The position numbers and the translations under genes are program-made. From NCBI GenBank assembly GCA_027627225.1, contig CM051029.1, positions 6,657,190 to 6,721,189 of the forward strand: a stretch of 64,000 nucleotides of DNA, given 5' to 3'. Shown piece after piece: positions 48,501-60,044 of this stretch; the first letter of the stretch is position 1; every line of letters begins with the position of its first letter. The notes below the pieces were generated by a model. The model was not told where the DNA came from, made no database searches, and saw nothing but the letters and a program-made list of their open reading frames with translations. This stretch comes from Congeria kusceri (lineage: Eukaryota; Mollusca; Bivalvia; Myida; Dreissenidae).

Positions 48501-51500
48501 AAGGCGAGGCCATAGAACTTGTATGTGATGCCGATGGTGACCCTCAACCTACTGTTCGTATAGTCAGTGCAACTCGTGGAAATGTAATAATCCTAGTTGA
48601 GACTGAAGCACATAAAGCGAAATCTCAAATACATCGAGCAAGATGTGAATATGATGCTGGAAGCTATAAATGCCTGGCTAACAACCGTTATAGCCAAGGA
48701 CAACAAAAACAGTCACTGGCTTTGTTCGTTAACTGTAAGTAATGAAGTTTATTACATAGCTTACTATAAATAGTAAATAAATTACTTTCTGATATGGATT
48801 TTAAAAAATCCGGGCATACACAGTTGTGCCTGATACCGGCTTGAACATGTCACACGATCGATTTGACGTACCTTCGTTAACTTCGCTTGACGTCATGAGT
48901 AACGTCACAATGGCTGCCGCGGAGCGTACTCTAACAGATTTAGCAGCTTATTTGTTTGAATTAGACTGTCCAAAAATTGATATCCATGAATTTGTTGGTT
49001 CCGTGAAAAATGAAATACTGAAAGAAAATCGAAATCAGCCGTCAATCGGGTAAAAAACTTGAAAGCAATGGTGAAGAATGAGAAACTATGGCAGAGAAAC
49101 TGAACGTATTGCTAGCTGACACATTTTGAAATATATAACATATTGACAGCAGTGTATTGTTTTATGGACTTGACTTGAAGGTATGTAATAGAAAGCTTAA
49201 AACACGATTATGGCGCGCTTCTAGGTCGTATCGGCGCACCTTCGGAAGTGATGTACATTGGGCTAACGCTCTTGGGCAAATATTGCCAATCTGCGGCGAT
49301 ACGGCCTGAATGCTCATCATAGCCGTGTATTAACCTATACATTTCATACCGTTCTTAGCTACGAGTAGATATATTGGCTATTCATATGTTGAATTGCATA
49401 CAATACAATTGTGTTCTTGCACAGGTTCACCAAGAGCGTCGCCCTTTTCACCTCCTATAACAGAACATTACATAGCTCCTAACGACTCGGCTATGTTAAC
49501 CTTTACAATAATGGCCTATCCGGAGCCAAGATCTTCAGACTTCAGTTGGTACAAACGTGTATATGATGAATGGGAAGATATGTCCCGTGACTCCAACAAC
49601 TTTTTGATTAATACCTCTGATGACAAAATGCATATACAACTGTCGATTCTCCGTGTGCAGCTCGGAGATTATGCGGAATATATGGCAAACGTTTCCAACA
49701 CATTGGGTTCAGTAGCGCAAGTGTTTACCTTACACGCACAGCGTATGTATCTATAACAACGTTGAATTTGTTTTGATTTTTAATTATGTTGTAACACAAC
49801 ACATAGTGACACCTAACTAGAGTTAAATATTAATGAAGTTAGTAGATTCACAATAATAATCGCGTATGTATATACATAAGTTTTATTAATTATACGTGTA
49901 CAATTATTGCACCAAGAAAATAACTGAAACTACTCTTGTGGATGCAGGTAATATCAACTGGTGAAACCATTTATCAACTGTAGTCTAAAGATCGGCAAAT
50001 GAATACTGTGATCTGTATTGTGTTCCATAGTTCAAATGTATTTGTGTAATTATAGTTGACAAGGGTTCGGCTGCCCCTGCTATTGGTGGTGCAATAGGTG
50101 CTGCTGCAGGAGTTGGTATAATTGTCGCCGTTATAGTTGTGATATGGAGACACAAAATACGAGGTAAATCTATGTTATTAAACGACTATAAAATTGTATC
50201 CTACCTTGTATTGTTTAGTGATACGTATTACTTGTATATGTTTAAACTTGTAAAATACTATTTTCATTAACACAATGTTCCCTGTTCAGTATTTGCTACG
50301 ACCATTTCTTATGTACTTATTCTAATGTTCTTTTACATGTAATTTTTATTTTGTGTTTCAGCATTGCAGAAATCTGATGCAAAACAAAATCTAACGAGAA
50401 GGTATGACTCATTTAACATTAGTTTAAATCATATGATCGCCTGGTGTGAAGTTCAAAAAAAAGTTGAGTTTTAGTTTATTAACAAATATATATGACTGGT
50501 TGATTAATTTCTATATTATTGAAGCAGATGTTAGTTGCGAGGCAGTTCTATGGAATGAATTTGTTTATTTTGCATTATTGTGTTTTTATAATTTGATAGC
50601 GCAATGTATTTATTAGTTGTATTTCATGTATAAAATATATGTTGAAGGTCAATAAATCATGTAGGCGGAACATACGAAAATATTGGTAGGTAATGATTAG
50701 GTAATTCATTATAAATAGTAGTGCTTTATCCATTGCAACCAGTCATTAAACTGTTATTTTATAAATTTTAATAGTCTATTAAGTAAACATGAAATAAATG
50801 TTGTAAACTGCAATGCACTGAACACTTAAGCAGAACCAATATACAAACATCCGAAAATCATGCAGTGAATAAGTACCACAGCCAGGCTCGGTTCAAAGTC
50901 TAAACTGTAAATCCGGATATTTTGCACATTTATTTATGTATTTCTACTAGTGCATGCTTATAGATTTTAAAATAATGTTCATGCCAGAGTCACACGCAAA
51001 CATTACATGATACATAATTACCGACCGTTATAAATGAGATTAGTTTGTGTAAAAATCATGATATCGTTAGCTATTGCTGGCCAGAACGCAGCCATACAAT
51101 ACGAAATACCAGACCAATATGAGGATCTCGTGATGGAAACGTAAGTAATTGTATGACCGACATTACTGTATATATGTGTAGAACTCATATAAATCGGATA
51201 ATCTGATACATAATTGGGTTTGTCATTGTTTAAGCATACACACACAAATAATGCACATTATTACGAATCAGTTTAACACGATTTAATAAGTAACGCATAT
51301 TGCAAATATAATCAAATTAGTATGTTCGTTTAATATTCAGGCAAACTAGCAACGCCTCAAACACAGACGGAAGTTATTCAACCTACATATTGGGTAATGA
51401 AAATAATTGCCGTTTTTAATTTCAAAATTATGATGCCCACTATGTTAATAAGGTGTATTCACCTGCTACTCATTCTGATATATGATTGGATGGGCACAGG

Positions 51501-51816
51501 CATGTTAAATCGTTAACACTTAATTTATTTACCCCTTATTAAATCAGTAAACTGTCTGAGAGCCACTGTTTGAATGCCGATCCCGTCAACTATGTTGACT
51601 GTGTTTCTTTTTATGTCAGATGCTCCAGCTACCCGTCGTGGCAATAAGTATGAGACACTTGAAGATCTAGATGTCCGTGAATATGCGTCTCTTTACTCTG
51701 AGGACACTCGGCGAGCCATCAACACTTCGCCAGACATTCAACCTGAGATGTCAGCACAAATCGTGTCAGTAGACGACGATCGGGAATACGTTAATATGAA
51801 GCTTTCCGCACTGTAA
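44864..51816 (+). CDS. Gene 2: seven-Ig transmembrane receptor with ITAM-like tail
   Basis: An apparently intact gene. Exons: signal peptide 44864-44918; Ig1 45040-45375; Ig2 45823-46110; Ig3 46684-46992; Ig4 47103-47393; Ig5 47637-47921; Ig6 48441-48734; Ig7 49425-49742; TM 50056-50163; optional 40-nt exon 50362-50401; tail exons 51071-51140, 51341-51393, 51620-51816. Every extracellular junction is phase 1, so domains can be shuffled or skipped without frame loss. The product without the 40-nt exon is a type I membrane receptor of about 840 residues with seven tail tyrosine motifs, including an ITAM-spaced pair and a C-terminal YVNM. No in-frame stop was found in the exons listed. It differs from Gene 1 by lacking the FN3 exon. 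Immune-receptor function is inferred from architecture; no ligand can be deduced. Confidence 0.78.
45040..45375 (+). CDS. Gene 2 exon 2: Ig1 (V-like)
   Basis: 336 nt, acceptor TTTAAAAACAG. Contains SGISFTCSSSSPVEVVTWSK (Cys and Trp) and TVTLSNDGQRWWCSVYG (N-D-G-x-x-W-C). Four extra cysteines sit in the middle (GTCAQSS, DCFCNS, YTCV). Donor GTATTG at 45376 is weak but keeps phase 1; the later GTATAA would not. Confidence 0.68.
45406..45566 (+). repeat. (ACT)n microsatellite in Gene 2 intron 2
   Basis: About 160 bp of nearly pure CTA/ACT triplets, in the opposite strand sense to the large AGT tract at 57.6-60.0 kb. Apparent poly-Tyr and poly-Val reading frames here are artefacts. Confidence 0.95.
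45823..46110 (+). CDS. Gene 2 exon 3: Ig2
   Basis: 288 nt, acceptor TTATTAACAG, donor GTAAGT. Shows DDIGIVCESDSNPPATGFW (Cys, Trp) and TVHSIQHDTAWTCIASNTM (second Cys). The 3' end and its splice donor are duplicated 93 bp downstream (donor GTAAGA at 46204). Confidence 0.78.
46684..46992 (+). CDS. Gene 2 exon 4: Ig3
   Basis: 309 nt, acceptor TCTTTGTAG, donor GTAAGT. Contains STVKLVCSVDSMPTPVYSW and NFTCTANNTMDLTFKGNVTG, the usual Cys, Trp and Cys of an I-set domain. It is closest in style to Gene 1 exon 550-846 (TAQNTLVTTFEGTFIG). Confidence 0.8.
47103..47393 (+). CDS. Gene 2 exon 5: Ig4
   Basis: 291 nt, acceptor AACTTTTCAG, donor GTAAGT. GWSFTISCVANSDPAPNISW and KSITCRAVNNMVDSVG provide the Ig core. 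It resembles Ig3, suggesting tandem exon duplication. Confidence 0.8.
47637..47921 (+). CDS. Gene 2 exon 6: Ig5
   Basis: 285 nt, acceptor TGATTTTGCAG, donor GTAAGT. SLTVVCNLTYVGNPPASTFT then WIRKDTK, and LTINNIGLTHEGEYQCNASN. It is the equivalent of Gene 1 exon 1002-1286, has the same length, and has Thr where Gene 1 has a stop. Confidence 0.82.
48441..48734 (+). CDS. Gene 2 exon 7: Ig6
   Basis: 294 nt, acceptor CGTTTTATCCAG, donor GTAAGT. EAIELVCDADGDPQPTVRIV and RARCEYDAGSYKCLANNRYS; equivalent to Gene 1 exon 1407-1694. The sequence is open upstream of the acceptor by chance. Confidence 0.78.
48826..49053 (+). other. Unexplained 75-codon open frame in Gene 2 intron 7
   Basis: Starts MPDTGLNMSHDRFDVPS; a second Met begins MAAAERTLTDLAAYLFELDC. 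The local base composition (ATGGCTGCCGCGGAG) is richer in GC than the intron around it and the protein is well mixed in composition. I do not recognise it. It could be a captured gene fragment or part of an unknown repeat. There is no matching splice phase with the Ig exons. Confidence 0.25.
49202..49328. repeat. 127-bp MITE in Gene 2 intron 7
   Basis: Terminal inverted repeats of about 37 bp: ACACGATTATGGCGCGCTTC at the left matches ACACGGCTATGATGAGCATT at the right (complement), continuing into AGGTCGTATCGGCGCA versus AGGCCGTATCGCCGCA. Non-coding, GC-richer than its surroundings. Confidence 0.72.
49425..49742 (+). CDS. Gene 2 exon 8: membrane-proximal Ig-like domain (Ig7)
   Basis: 318 nt, acceptor TTCTTGCACAG, donor GTATGT. 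GSPRASPFSPPITE opens it; SAMLTFTIMAYPEPRSSDFS then WYKRVYDEW; QLGDYAEYMANVSNTLGS. It is a counterpart of Gene 1 exon 1806-2120, again without the canonical cysteines, so the two genes share a specific disulfide-less domain. Confidence 0.75.
50056..50163 (+). CDS. Gene 2 exon 9: transmembrane segment
   Basis: 108 nt, acceptor GTAATTATAG, donor GTAAAT, phase 1 both ends. Encodes DKGSAAPAIGGAIGAAAG then VGIIVAVIVVIWRHKIR: Gly/Ala-rich helix and basic stop-transfer. This exon is the template for interpreting the expanded Gene 1 exon. Confidence 0.8.
50362..50401 (+). CDS. Gene 2 optional 40-nt exon (frame switch)
   Basis: Acceptor TTTTGTGTTTCAG, donor GTATGA. It reads LQKSDAKQNLTR after a phase 1 entry but is 40 nt, so it ends in phase 2. 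Joined to the exon at 51071 it leads to TGA at 51120-51122 and removes all later tyrosine motifs. Skipping it keeps the tail in frame. I could not find an intervening exon that restores phase. Confidence 0.42.
51071..51140 (+). CDS. Gene 2 tail exon: YEIP / YEDL
   Basis: 70 nt, phase 1 in and 2 out, acceptor ATATCGTTAG, donor GTAAGT. Encodes AGQNAAIQYEIPDQYEDLVM. It aligns with Gene 1 24469-24514 and the exon at 63918. The acceptor sits further upstream than in the paralogues, adding several residues. Confidence 0.65.
51341..51393 (+). CDS. Gene 2 tail exon: SYSTYIL
   Basis: 53 nt, phase 2 in and 1 out, acceptor TAATATTCAG, donor GTAATG. Encodes QTSNASNTDGSYSTYIL. Same length and phases as Gene 1 exon 24686-24738. 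Confidence 0.68.
51620..51816 (+). CDS. Gene 2 terminal exon: ITAM-like pair and YVNM
   Basis: Acceptor TTTTTATGTCAG, phase 1, TAA at 51814-51816. Contains NKYETLEDLDVREYASL at 51643-51693 (YxxL-x7-YxxL) and ends DDREYVNMKLSAL. YVNM fits both the PI3K-SH2 consensus (YxxM) and the Grb2-SH2 consensus (YxN). It is collinear with Gene 1's last exon. The basic TRRGN before the first Tyr replaces the acidic -3 residue seen in Gene 1. Confidence 0.78.
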
Positions 51817-54030
51817 ATGTTTTATTTACGATTCGATACTGCTGCCTGTATACTTTACGACAGGAAACAAATCACACATGCATGTCTAGGCAAATGTTTT
51901 GTATCAGATGTTATAAGTAGTAATATACATATGATAATTGTCAAACAATACAATATATACACAGCCTAACTGAATGGTCGGGTTAAAGTCATATGCTTTA
52001 ATGTATCGATTCGAATTCATTTTTCCTTAAATGTAGTATTTTATGTGCTATACGAAATCAGTGCAAACACGTCAATTTGTATATTTACAGAAAATAATTA
52101 CATGTATTTGATTAAGTCGAAAACATTGTGTTCCTTTTCCTTTCAATAGAATCAAATAGATAGTCGATCACAAACACTCTACATATCACCAGTACTCACA
52201 ATTTCAGTACACTAGTAAATGCTCATTTGCACGATGTTAATTACGAGGTCGGTATGCGATTTTCGTATATATATATATTATTGATGGTACTCGTCACAAA
52301 AAGATCCAATTACAAGAACACACAGCAACGTTCATTAAACGGTTGCTACGTATTTACCGCAATAACATAATTTTACTAACACCACTGAGCATTCAAGGCG
52401 ACATATTTGGCATCATCTAACAAATGATGAAATATTATTGAGTATAGCTGGGCCACATTAACATAACATTGATGATAAGCACAATACACGCTTGAAATAT
52501 CTCTTATAGTAATAGTGTTTTACATTATACTTTATGTCATAACTGTATCTTCAGTGGGATAAATCGAATCAACAGGATTTCATTGCATAAACCAGAATAT
52601 TTATTCAGTTTAAGGGACTTGAAATGTATGCATGCATAAAGGTCAGTGTCAGGTTAATGTTTGCGAGCTAAAGTCGGGCATACACATTGCACCATGTATA
52701 TCTTAAATAAATTATAGTGCATTTGCTTACCTGAAATTGAGCGTCTCCGGACATATTTACCGGATTGACAGCATAAATACATATCAACAACGACATATTA
52801 TACATATTGTAAATCAACATACTATTCAAATTCAAAAATCAGATTCAAAATGAAAAACATGACCATGCACATCGGTAAAGTTGAGTTCGGAATGGCAATG
52901 TTAGTGTACTATTCTTAGTGGTGAAATGTTCTAATTAAGAAATTTGCAATATCAATCCATACACCAGTGTAATGAGTTATTTAAATGTATCCGATTTATC
53001 CGTTTAATAATCAACAAATACTTTTGTAACTGCATCATATGACTTTGGGCTTGATTTTGCTTATTGAATAATACTCATGACACTTAGAAACATTTACGAA
53101 CATACTATATTAAGTGGACTGAATAAATGCGGACGTTTAATTTAATAAGAATAGTCTACACACATGTATGCAAATTAAAATAACACTTTGCTGACATACC
53201 GCATGCACAATATTTACAGTGCATATTATTACAGTACTTTCATTACATTCTGACTGAATTGGATTTAAACTTCCTCATTGCAGTAAGACAATAGTTTAAT
53301 ACGATTTTAAATACGGTTGATGAATACAGCGGATCTATAGCTTGTAAATGAAAACATATCTTGCAAGCCCTGTTTACAATCAATAATTATGTGACCTCAA
53401 TACAAGCTATTATCTGCGCTCAAATAGCTGTGAAATACATACGTCTGCATGCACTCTGCACGGACGCGTTATTTTGCATAGACACACTGGAAATAAAATG
53501 GCTTGATAAAAATTCACGATTTCATCCAAAGTACTTACGTGTAAGAAGGGTGGTAAGTAATGACATATTGACATATAAAACTCCAGCTGCATCAACTGGG
53601 CGACAAAAAAACAACATCATTATTTGCATCATACTAACATTTATATCAAACAACTGGCAAATTGCCTGTAAGTCATAGGAAATACGAACTACACCAAAAA
53701 CAACGGGGCTAATGTTATGACATTCAAGCATCGTTCATATACACCTATGTACGCAATGTCTATACGCAATATACTGATACTAACACAGTACAAGTCATCG
53801 CCAAAGGAATGGACATATAAATAATACATGCTATTCGACCTTGCATTTTAACATCATTTTTGTACGCGTGCAACGATTTCAAAAATGAAAGCAATACCAA
53901 ATATATAAAATATTAGTGGCAATGAATAGAGTTGTTAGTATGCACGATACAGTACTCACATGAATATCAGATGTACCATATACGGGCATTACCAAAAGCT
54001 GTACATGTGGCACACGTTCACTGTAGCTAA
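51817..54030. other. Intergenic after Gene 2
   Basis: AT-rich, with no clear poly(A) hexamer close to the Gene 2 stop. One possible minus-strand first exon lies at 52731-52796. The open stretch 53361-53678 has no recognisable domain. Confidence 0.35.
52731..52796 (-). CDS. Possible signal-peptide exon on the minus strand
   Basis: ATG at 52796 gives MSLLICIYAVNPVNMSGDAQ then a strong CAG/GTAAGC donor. It is a short hydrophobic leader but ends in phase 0, unlike the other leaders in this cluster, and no downstream exons were found before Gene 2's 3' end. Tentative. Confidence 0.22.
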
Positions 54031-54047
54031 GATGTACCCGGATGTGC

Positions 54048-54484
54048 GTGAAACAAACTCCTAAGGATATTCAATATTTTTGTAAACGGACAAAGTGTGT
54101 ACTAGTATTCAGACATAGTCACTACATTCCGCTAATATCAAGGGATGTAATGCAATGCATGTAACTAAATAAGTTGGCACGGGATTATTGCCCCTTTACA
54201 TTACATGTAATCATAGTTTTAAGTCTAATTTCGAACAACTGATCACTCAAATTATATATCATTTTTTCTATAAGTTGAATGTTGCAGATATAACATATTT
54301 TTTTAATTCTATTTCAATGTGCATGTTATTGAAATAATGTATTTACAGATAAGCATGATTAATAGAATTTATCTATTTACAGATAAGCGTGATTATTAGA
54401 AGTCCTTATATATGCCATATACGGATTTACGTGAACACACTCCTAAGGATATTCAATATTTATGTAAACGAACAAAGTGTGTAC
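54048..54484 (+). repeat. Duplicated ~55-bp segment
   Basis: The phrase CTCCTAAGGATATTCAATAT followed by T-TGTAAACG-ACAAAGTGTGTAC occurs at about 54048-54102 and again at 54431-54484, about 382 bp apart. A 30-bp phrase TATTTACAGATAAGC-TGATTA is also duplicated at about 54341 and 54374. The second copy is in an open frame reading YTDLREHTPKDIQYLCKRTK. Origin unknown. Confidence 0.6.
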
Positions 54485-54489
54485 AGGAA

Positions 54490-56190
54490 TTAGGAATTAC
54501 ACTATATGATGCTATGTCTTTAAAGCTAAAAAGACGAGATGTAATTGATAATTGCTTTTTGTTTCATTGCATAGTGATTCAGAAAGTTGCAATTCTGCTA
54601 CTCTGGTTTGCATCTAGCCATTGAGTTATTAAATGGTAATTAAATTGAATAGTATTCAATTTATTGCTGTTTAATTTGAAATCCGATGCTATGAGGTTCA
54701 TTGTTATTTACACGTACATGTTTTGTGAATAATTCTGGGCCAAGTGTGAGGTTAATGCGCACGTAAACCGGTTTAAATCCCCAATGCGTTGCATTGAACG
54801 TTCCAAGGTGGTGACCCCAGTTTTATTCATGTGTGTTTTGTGTTTGTTATATGTTTCTGTGATGTGCTGTGTAATTATTTGGCTATTGGTCACTTGCCAT
54901 AAATAAAGGACCACAGGCTGCTAATAAGAGTTATCTCATGCTGCCGCAACTGGAGTTTTGCTTTTTTAAATGATGATAACAAATTTATATTGAAATATGT
55001 ATACAACTTGTTCAAAAGTTTATCATTGGTTTATTGCCGCCTATAGTTTTAAATGTTCCTTTCTATTTCAATTTAAAAACAATAGCATAACCTTTCTAAT
55101 TTTATTAATGTCAACTGACAATTCTCATTTTCTGCGTGCATCACTCCGTTTCACATGCAATCAAGCAAAGACATGTTACCTGAACAAATGCATTTGTATA
55201 TGTCACTGATGCACAATTTGAGCACACGTACACATCTACGTAAACATTGTATGTTAACCAACACGCTTACTAAAACTTCGAAAAACTTGTTTAAATTCAT
55301 AAGGTAAAACTTTTATATTTTCTTATATAACTAGCAAAATGACAATATTTAAATAAGTATGTAATTATTTATGTATTTATTTGAAGTGTTTTTTTTCACA
55401 TACATCTTTATTTTCACCATAGCTTTTCATGTGTATGTTTCTCTATGTACGTATATGACATACATAAGCAAATAATGCACATAATGCAACTAAACACTAA
55501 TTGCTCAGTTCGTTCGTTAAAGGTGTGATATGAGCGTAATTTTATATAACCTTGTCATGCAATATGTGAGTTCATGCTTATTTTTGAACACATATCTGTG
55601 TCAAACATAATCCCTTCAAAATATATAGATATTCGACTTACTTTATTAATTGTAAGTTGTTGTATAGTTTTGCTGGGTTCAATGAATGATTTGATATTAC
55701 CATTATTGTATTGATAGTGCTACAACAACATCTTATATATACCCGTGAACTAGACACAAAGCATATGCCAAATACTAGTGATAAAGACTGATATAAGTGT
55801 GTAGTTCAACATGCAAAAACAACATACCCGTTGAGCACGTAAGCTCCGTTGCTCCTGTATCAGGCCCTTCAGATAGAAAACATATTGTATGTAATGTACA
55901 ATTCCCTTACACACCATACTATTGTTATCGTATGTAATCGTCTTATTTTAAATAGACACATTATATTGTAAGATACATCGATTGCAATTAAGTTACACCA
56001 ACATGATATTATAATGTACAGGTATGATTTCTAACATTATTAGTGTAGTGGTCTACAGTCATTGTCAACACTATTGCATACCTGCTATTTTGATGACATA
56101 CATATATGTATTCGAAATTATGCATGGTTCATTTATGTTTAATAATTGGGTTTCTAGAGTGTACCTTAAATCAAGTTATAAATATATCAA
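54490..56190. other. Intergenic, one possible stalk exon
   Basis: AT-rich. At 55828-55866 (minus) a 39-nt segment between ATCTGAAG and GTATGT reads PDTGATELTCST in phase 1 on both ends. This resembles the stalk exons of receptors A and E but has no partner exons nearby. Otherwise nothing is recognised. Confidence 0.3.
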
Positions 56191-56194
56191 TGTT

Positions 56195-56268
56195 TCAAAT
56201 TGGCGATAAATTACTCCTGTAGTTTGTATATCGGTCCCATGTTTGTACAGGCGGACAAAGCTTCTTCT
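56195..56268 (-). CDS. Receptor D terminal exon: short cytoplasmic tail
   Basis: Acceptor GTGTATATAG in minus sense, phase 1 entry. Encodes EKKLCPPVQTWDRYTNYRSN then LSPI and a stop (56195-56197). It joins in frame to the TM exon at 56817-56728. The tail is only about 24 residues, with two tyrosines (RYTNY), so there is no ITAM. Confidence 0.5.
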
Positions 56269-56473
56269 CTATATACACAATATACACAATAAACCGACCA
56301 GTGTGAATATAATATATTAATATGTCTGATATCAAGCCGTAGCAAATTCCAGTTGCATAAAATAAACTAAAATATATATTAATTATTATCACGCACAAAC
56401 AATCAACGTTATATATTGCACCTATATTTTTGAAGGAACATTTTGTTTTGTATGGAATATTGTTCAAAGGAGA

Positions 56474-56610
56474 TAGTGTCCGACTTTAAAAATCGCGAAG
56501 GGGCTATTGTTCACCCTGGCAAAATATGGAAGGGGCCATTGTCCGGCCTGGACAAATCTTCAAGGGCCTAATGCCGCCTATGGATATTTGAGGAAGATGA
56601 TAATGTCAGA
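56474..56610 (+). repeat. ~35-40 bp degenerate tandem repeat, about four units
   Basis: AGTGTCCGACTTTAAAAATC then GCGAAGGGGCTATT, GTTCACCCTGGCAAAATATG then GAAGGGGCCATT, GTCCGGCCTGGACAAATCTT then CAAGGGCCTAAT, and a last decayed unit. It lies between the tail and TM exons of receptor D. A related phrase (TTTGTCCGGCCTAACGTGT) occurs near 42525. Confidence 0.55.
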
Positions 56611-56727
56611 TGGGCTATTCTGCCTGTTATCATTAAAATTATGTAAATTATTGATAAATTTCAAATTTATTCATGAGGCTGTATTAAATTATTATGGACC
56701 TAGACTAGAATGATGCAAATATTATAC

Positions 56728-56817
56728 CTTTCTTTCTGCAAATGCGATAAATTACAACACCAACGATAACGACGGTCATTACGACCACGATCGATACGAC
56801 TATAGCAGTGATTTCTT
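56728..56817 (-). CDS. Receptor D transmembrane exon
   Basis: 90 nt, acceptor TCTGGCACTAG, donor GTATAA, phase 1 both ends. Encodes EEITAIVVSIVVVMTVVIVG then VVIYRICRKK. The segment MTVVIVGVVIYRI resembles the Gene 1 TM remnant TMVVVGVVWKI, supporting common ancestry of + and - strand receptors. The extracellular part was not identified upstream. Confidence 0.6.
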
Positions 56818-57107
56818 CTAGTGCCAGACCACTTGTATTCTATGGTAATAATTAGTATTGGAAACAATTGCATTATAAAAGACATAGCATTATAATTAAA
56901 ACACAGTCAACTACCAATTTATTTAACAGTATGTACGTAAAACTTCTTTGTACCGTTTAAAACATAACAATTTAACTTATAGTGTACATGCTAGATATAC
57001 AAGCATGTTTATAAAACTAGTATGTAAATGAAACAAATCTTCAATGTATTCTCTGTGCACCATAATTTGTATGCATTTATGTTTTAATTAAGCAATCCGA
57101 TAGTAAC

Positions 57108-57218
57108 GCATCACTATTATAAACACAGTGATAATTAGAGCTCCAATTCAGATTGGAGCAATAATCCACAACAATGATTTGGGTTTGTCTCGTTTTTCAT
57201 GTGTTGTAGTGGTTATTT
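57108..57218 (-). pseudogene. Receptor E transmembrane exon with in-frame TGA
   Basis: 111 nt, acceptor GTGTCGTTTCAG (same as receptor A exon 4), phase 1. Reads ITTTTHEKRDKPKSLLWII then API, TGA, IGALIITVFIIVM. The stop falls inside the helix. Donor GTTACT is poor. It is a paralogue of receptor A's TM exon (K-rich juxtamembrane, L-W-I), inactivated. Confidence 0.6.
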
Positions 57219-57419
57219 CTGAAACGACACACATGTTTTGAAATGCAGCCACGTTTTTTGTTGTGCACTGAACAACAAATATATTATAAACCAGCAGTTA
57301 TATTTCCAAATAACTGTATTTCAGTTATGTCTGCAATTGACCATGTAGGTTATTTCACAGTTAAATGGGCCGTAAAAGAAACTAAGATATCATTTTCTAT
57401 ACGTTCGTGTGTTTGTTAC

Positions 57420-57449
57420 CTGTAGACGCTGCATCCGTAGTGCTTGTGT
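57420..57449 (-). CDS. Receptor E stalk exon
   Basis: 30 nt between GTTAATTTAG and GTAACA, phase 1 both ends, DTSTTDAAST. It matches receptor A's stalk exon in position, phase and composition. The Ig and signal exons expected further along the minus strand would fall where the AGT microsatellite now lies, and I do not see them. Confidence 0.45.
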
Positions 57450-57566
57450 CTAAATTAACAAATAACCTGAAACATTAAACATTACCAATGAAATAACTGG
57501 CAGATACAAAATGACAAACAAAAAACATGCAGAAAACAATAGCCAAACATGTATTTGAAAAGACAA

Positions 57567-60044
<2,478 letters not shown>

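Noticed and set aside
53361..53678. 105-codon open frame
   Set aside because: Composition typical of AT-rich random sequence with overlapping open frames on the other strand; no domain recognised.
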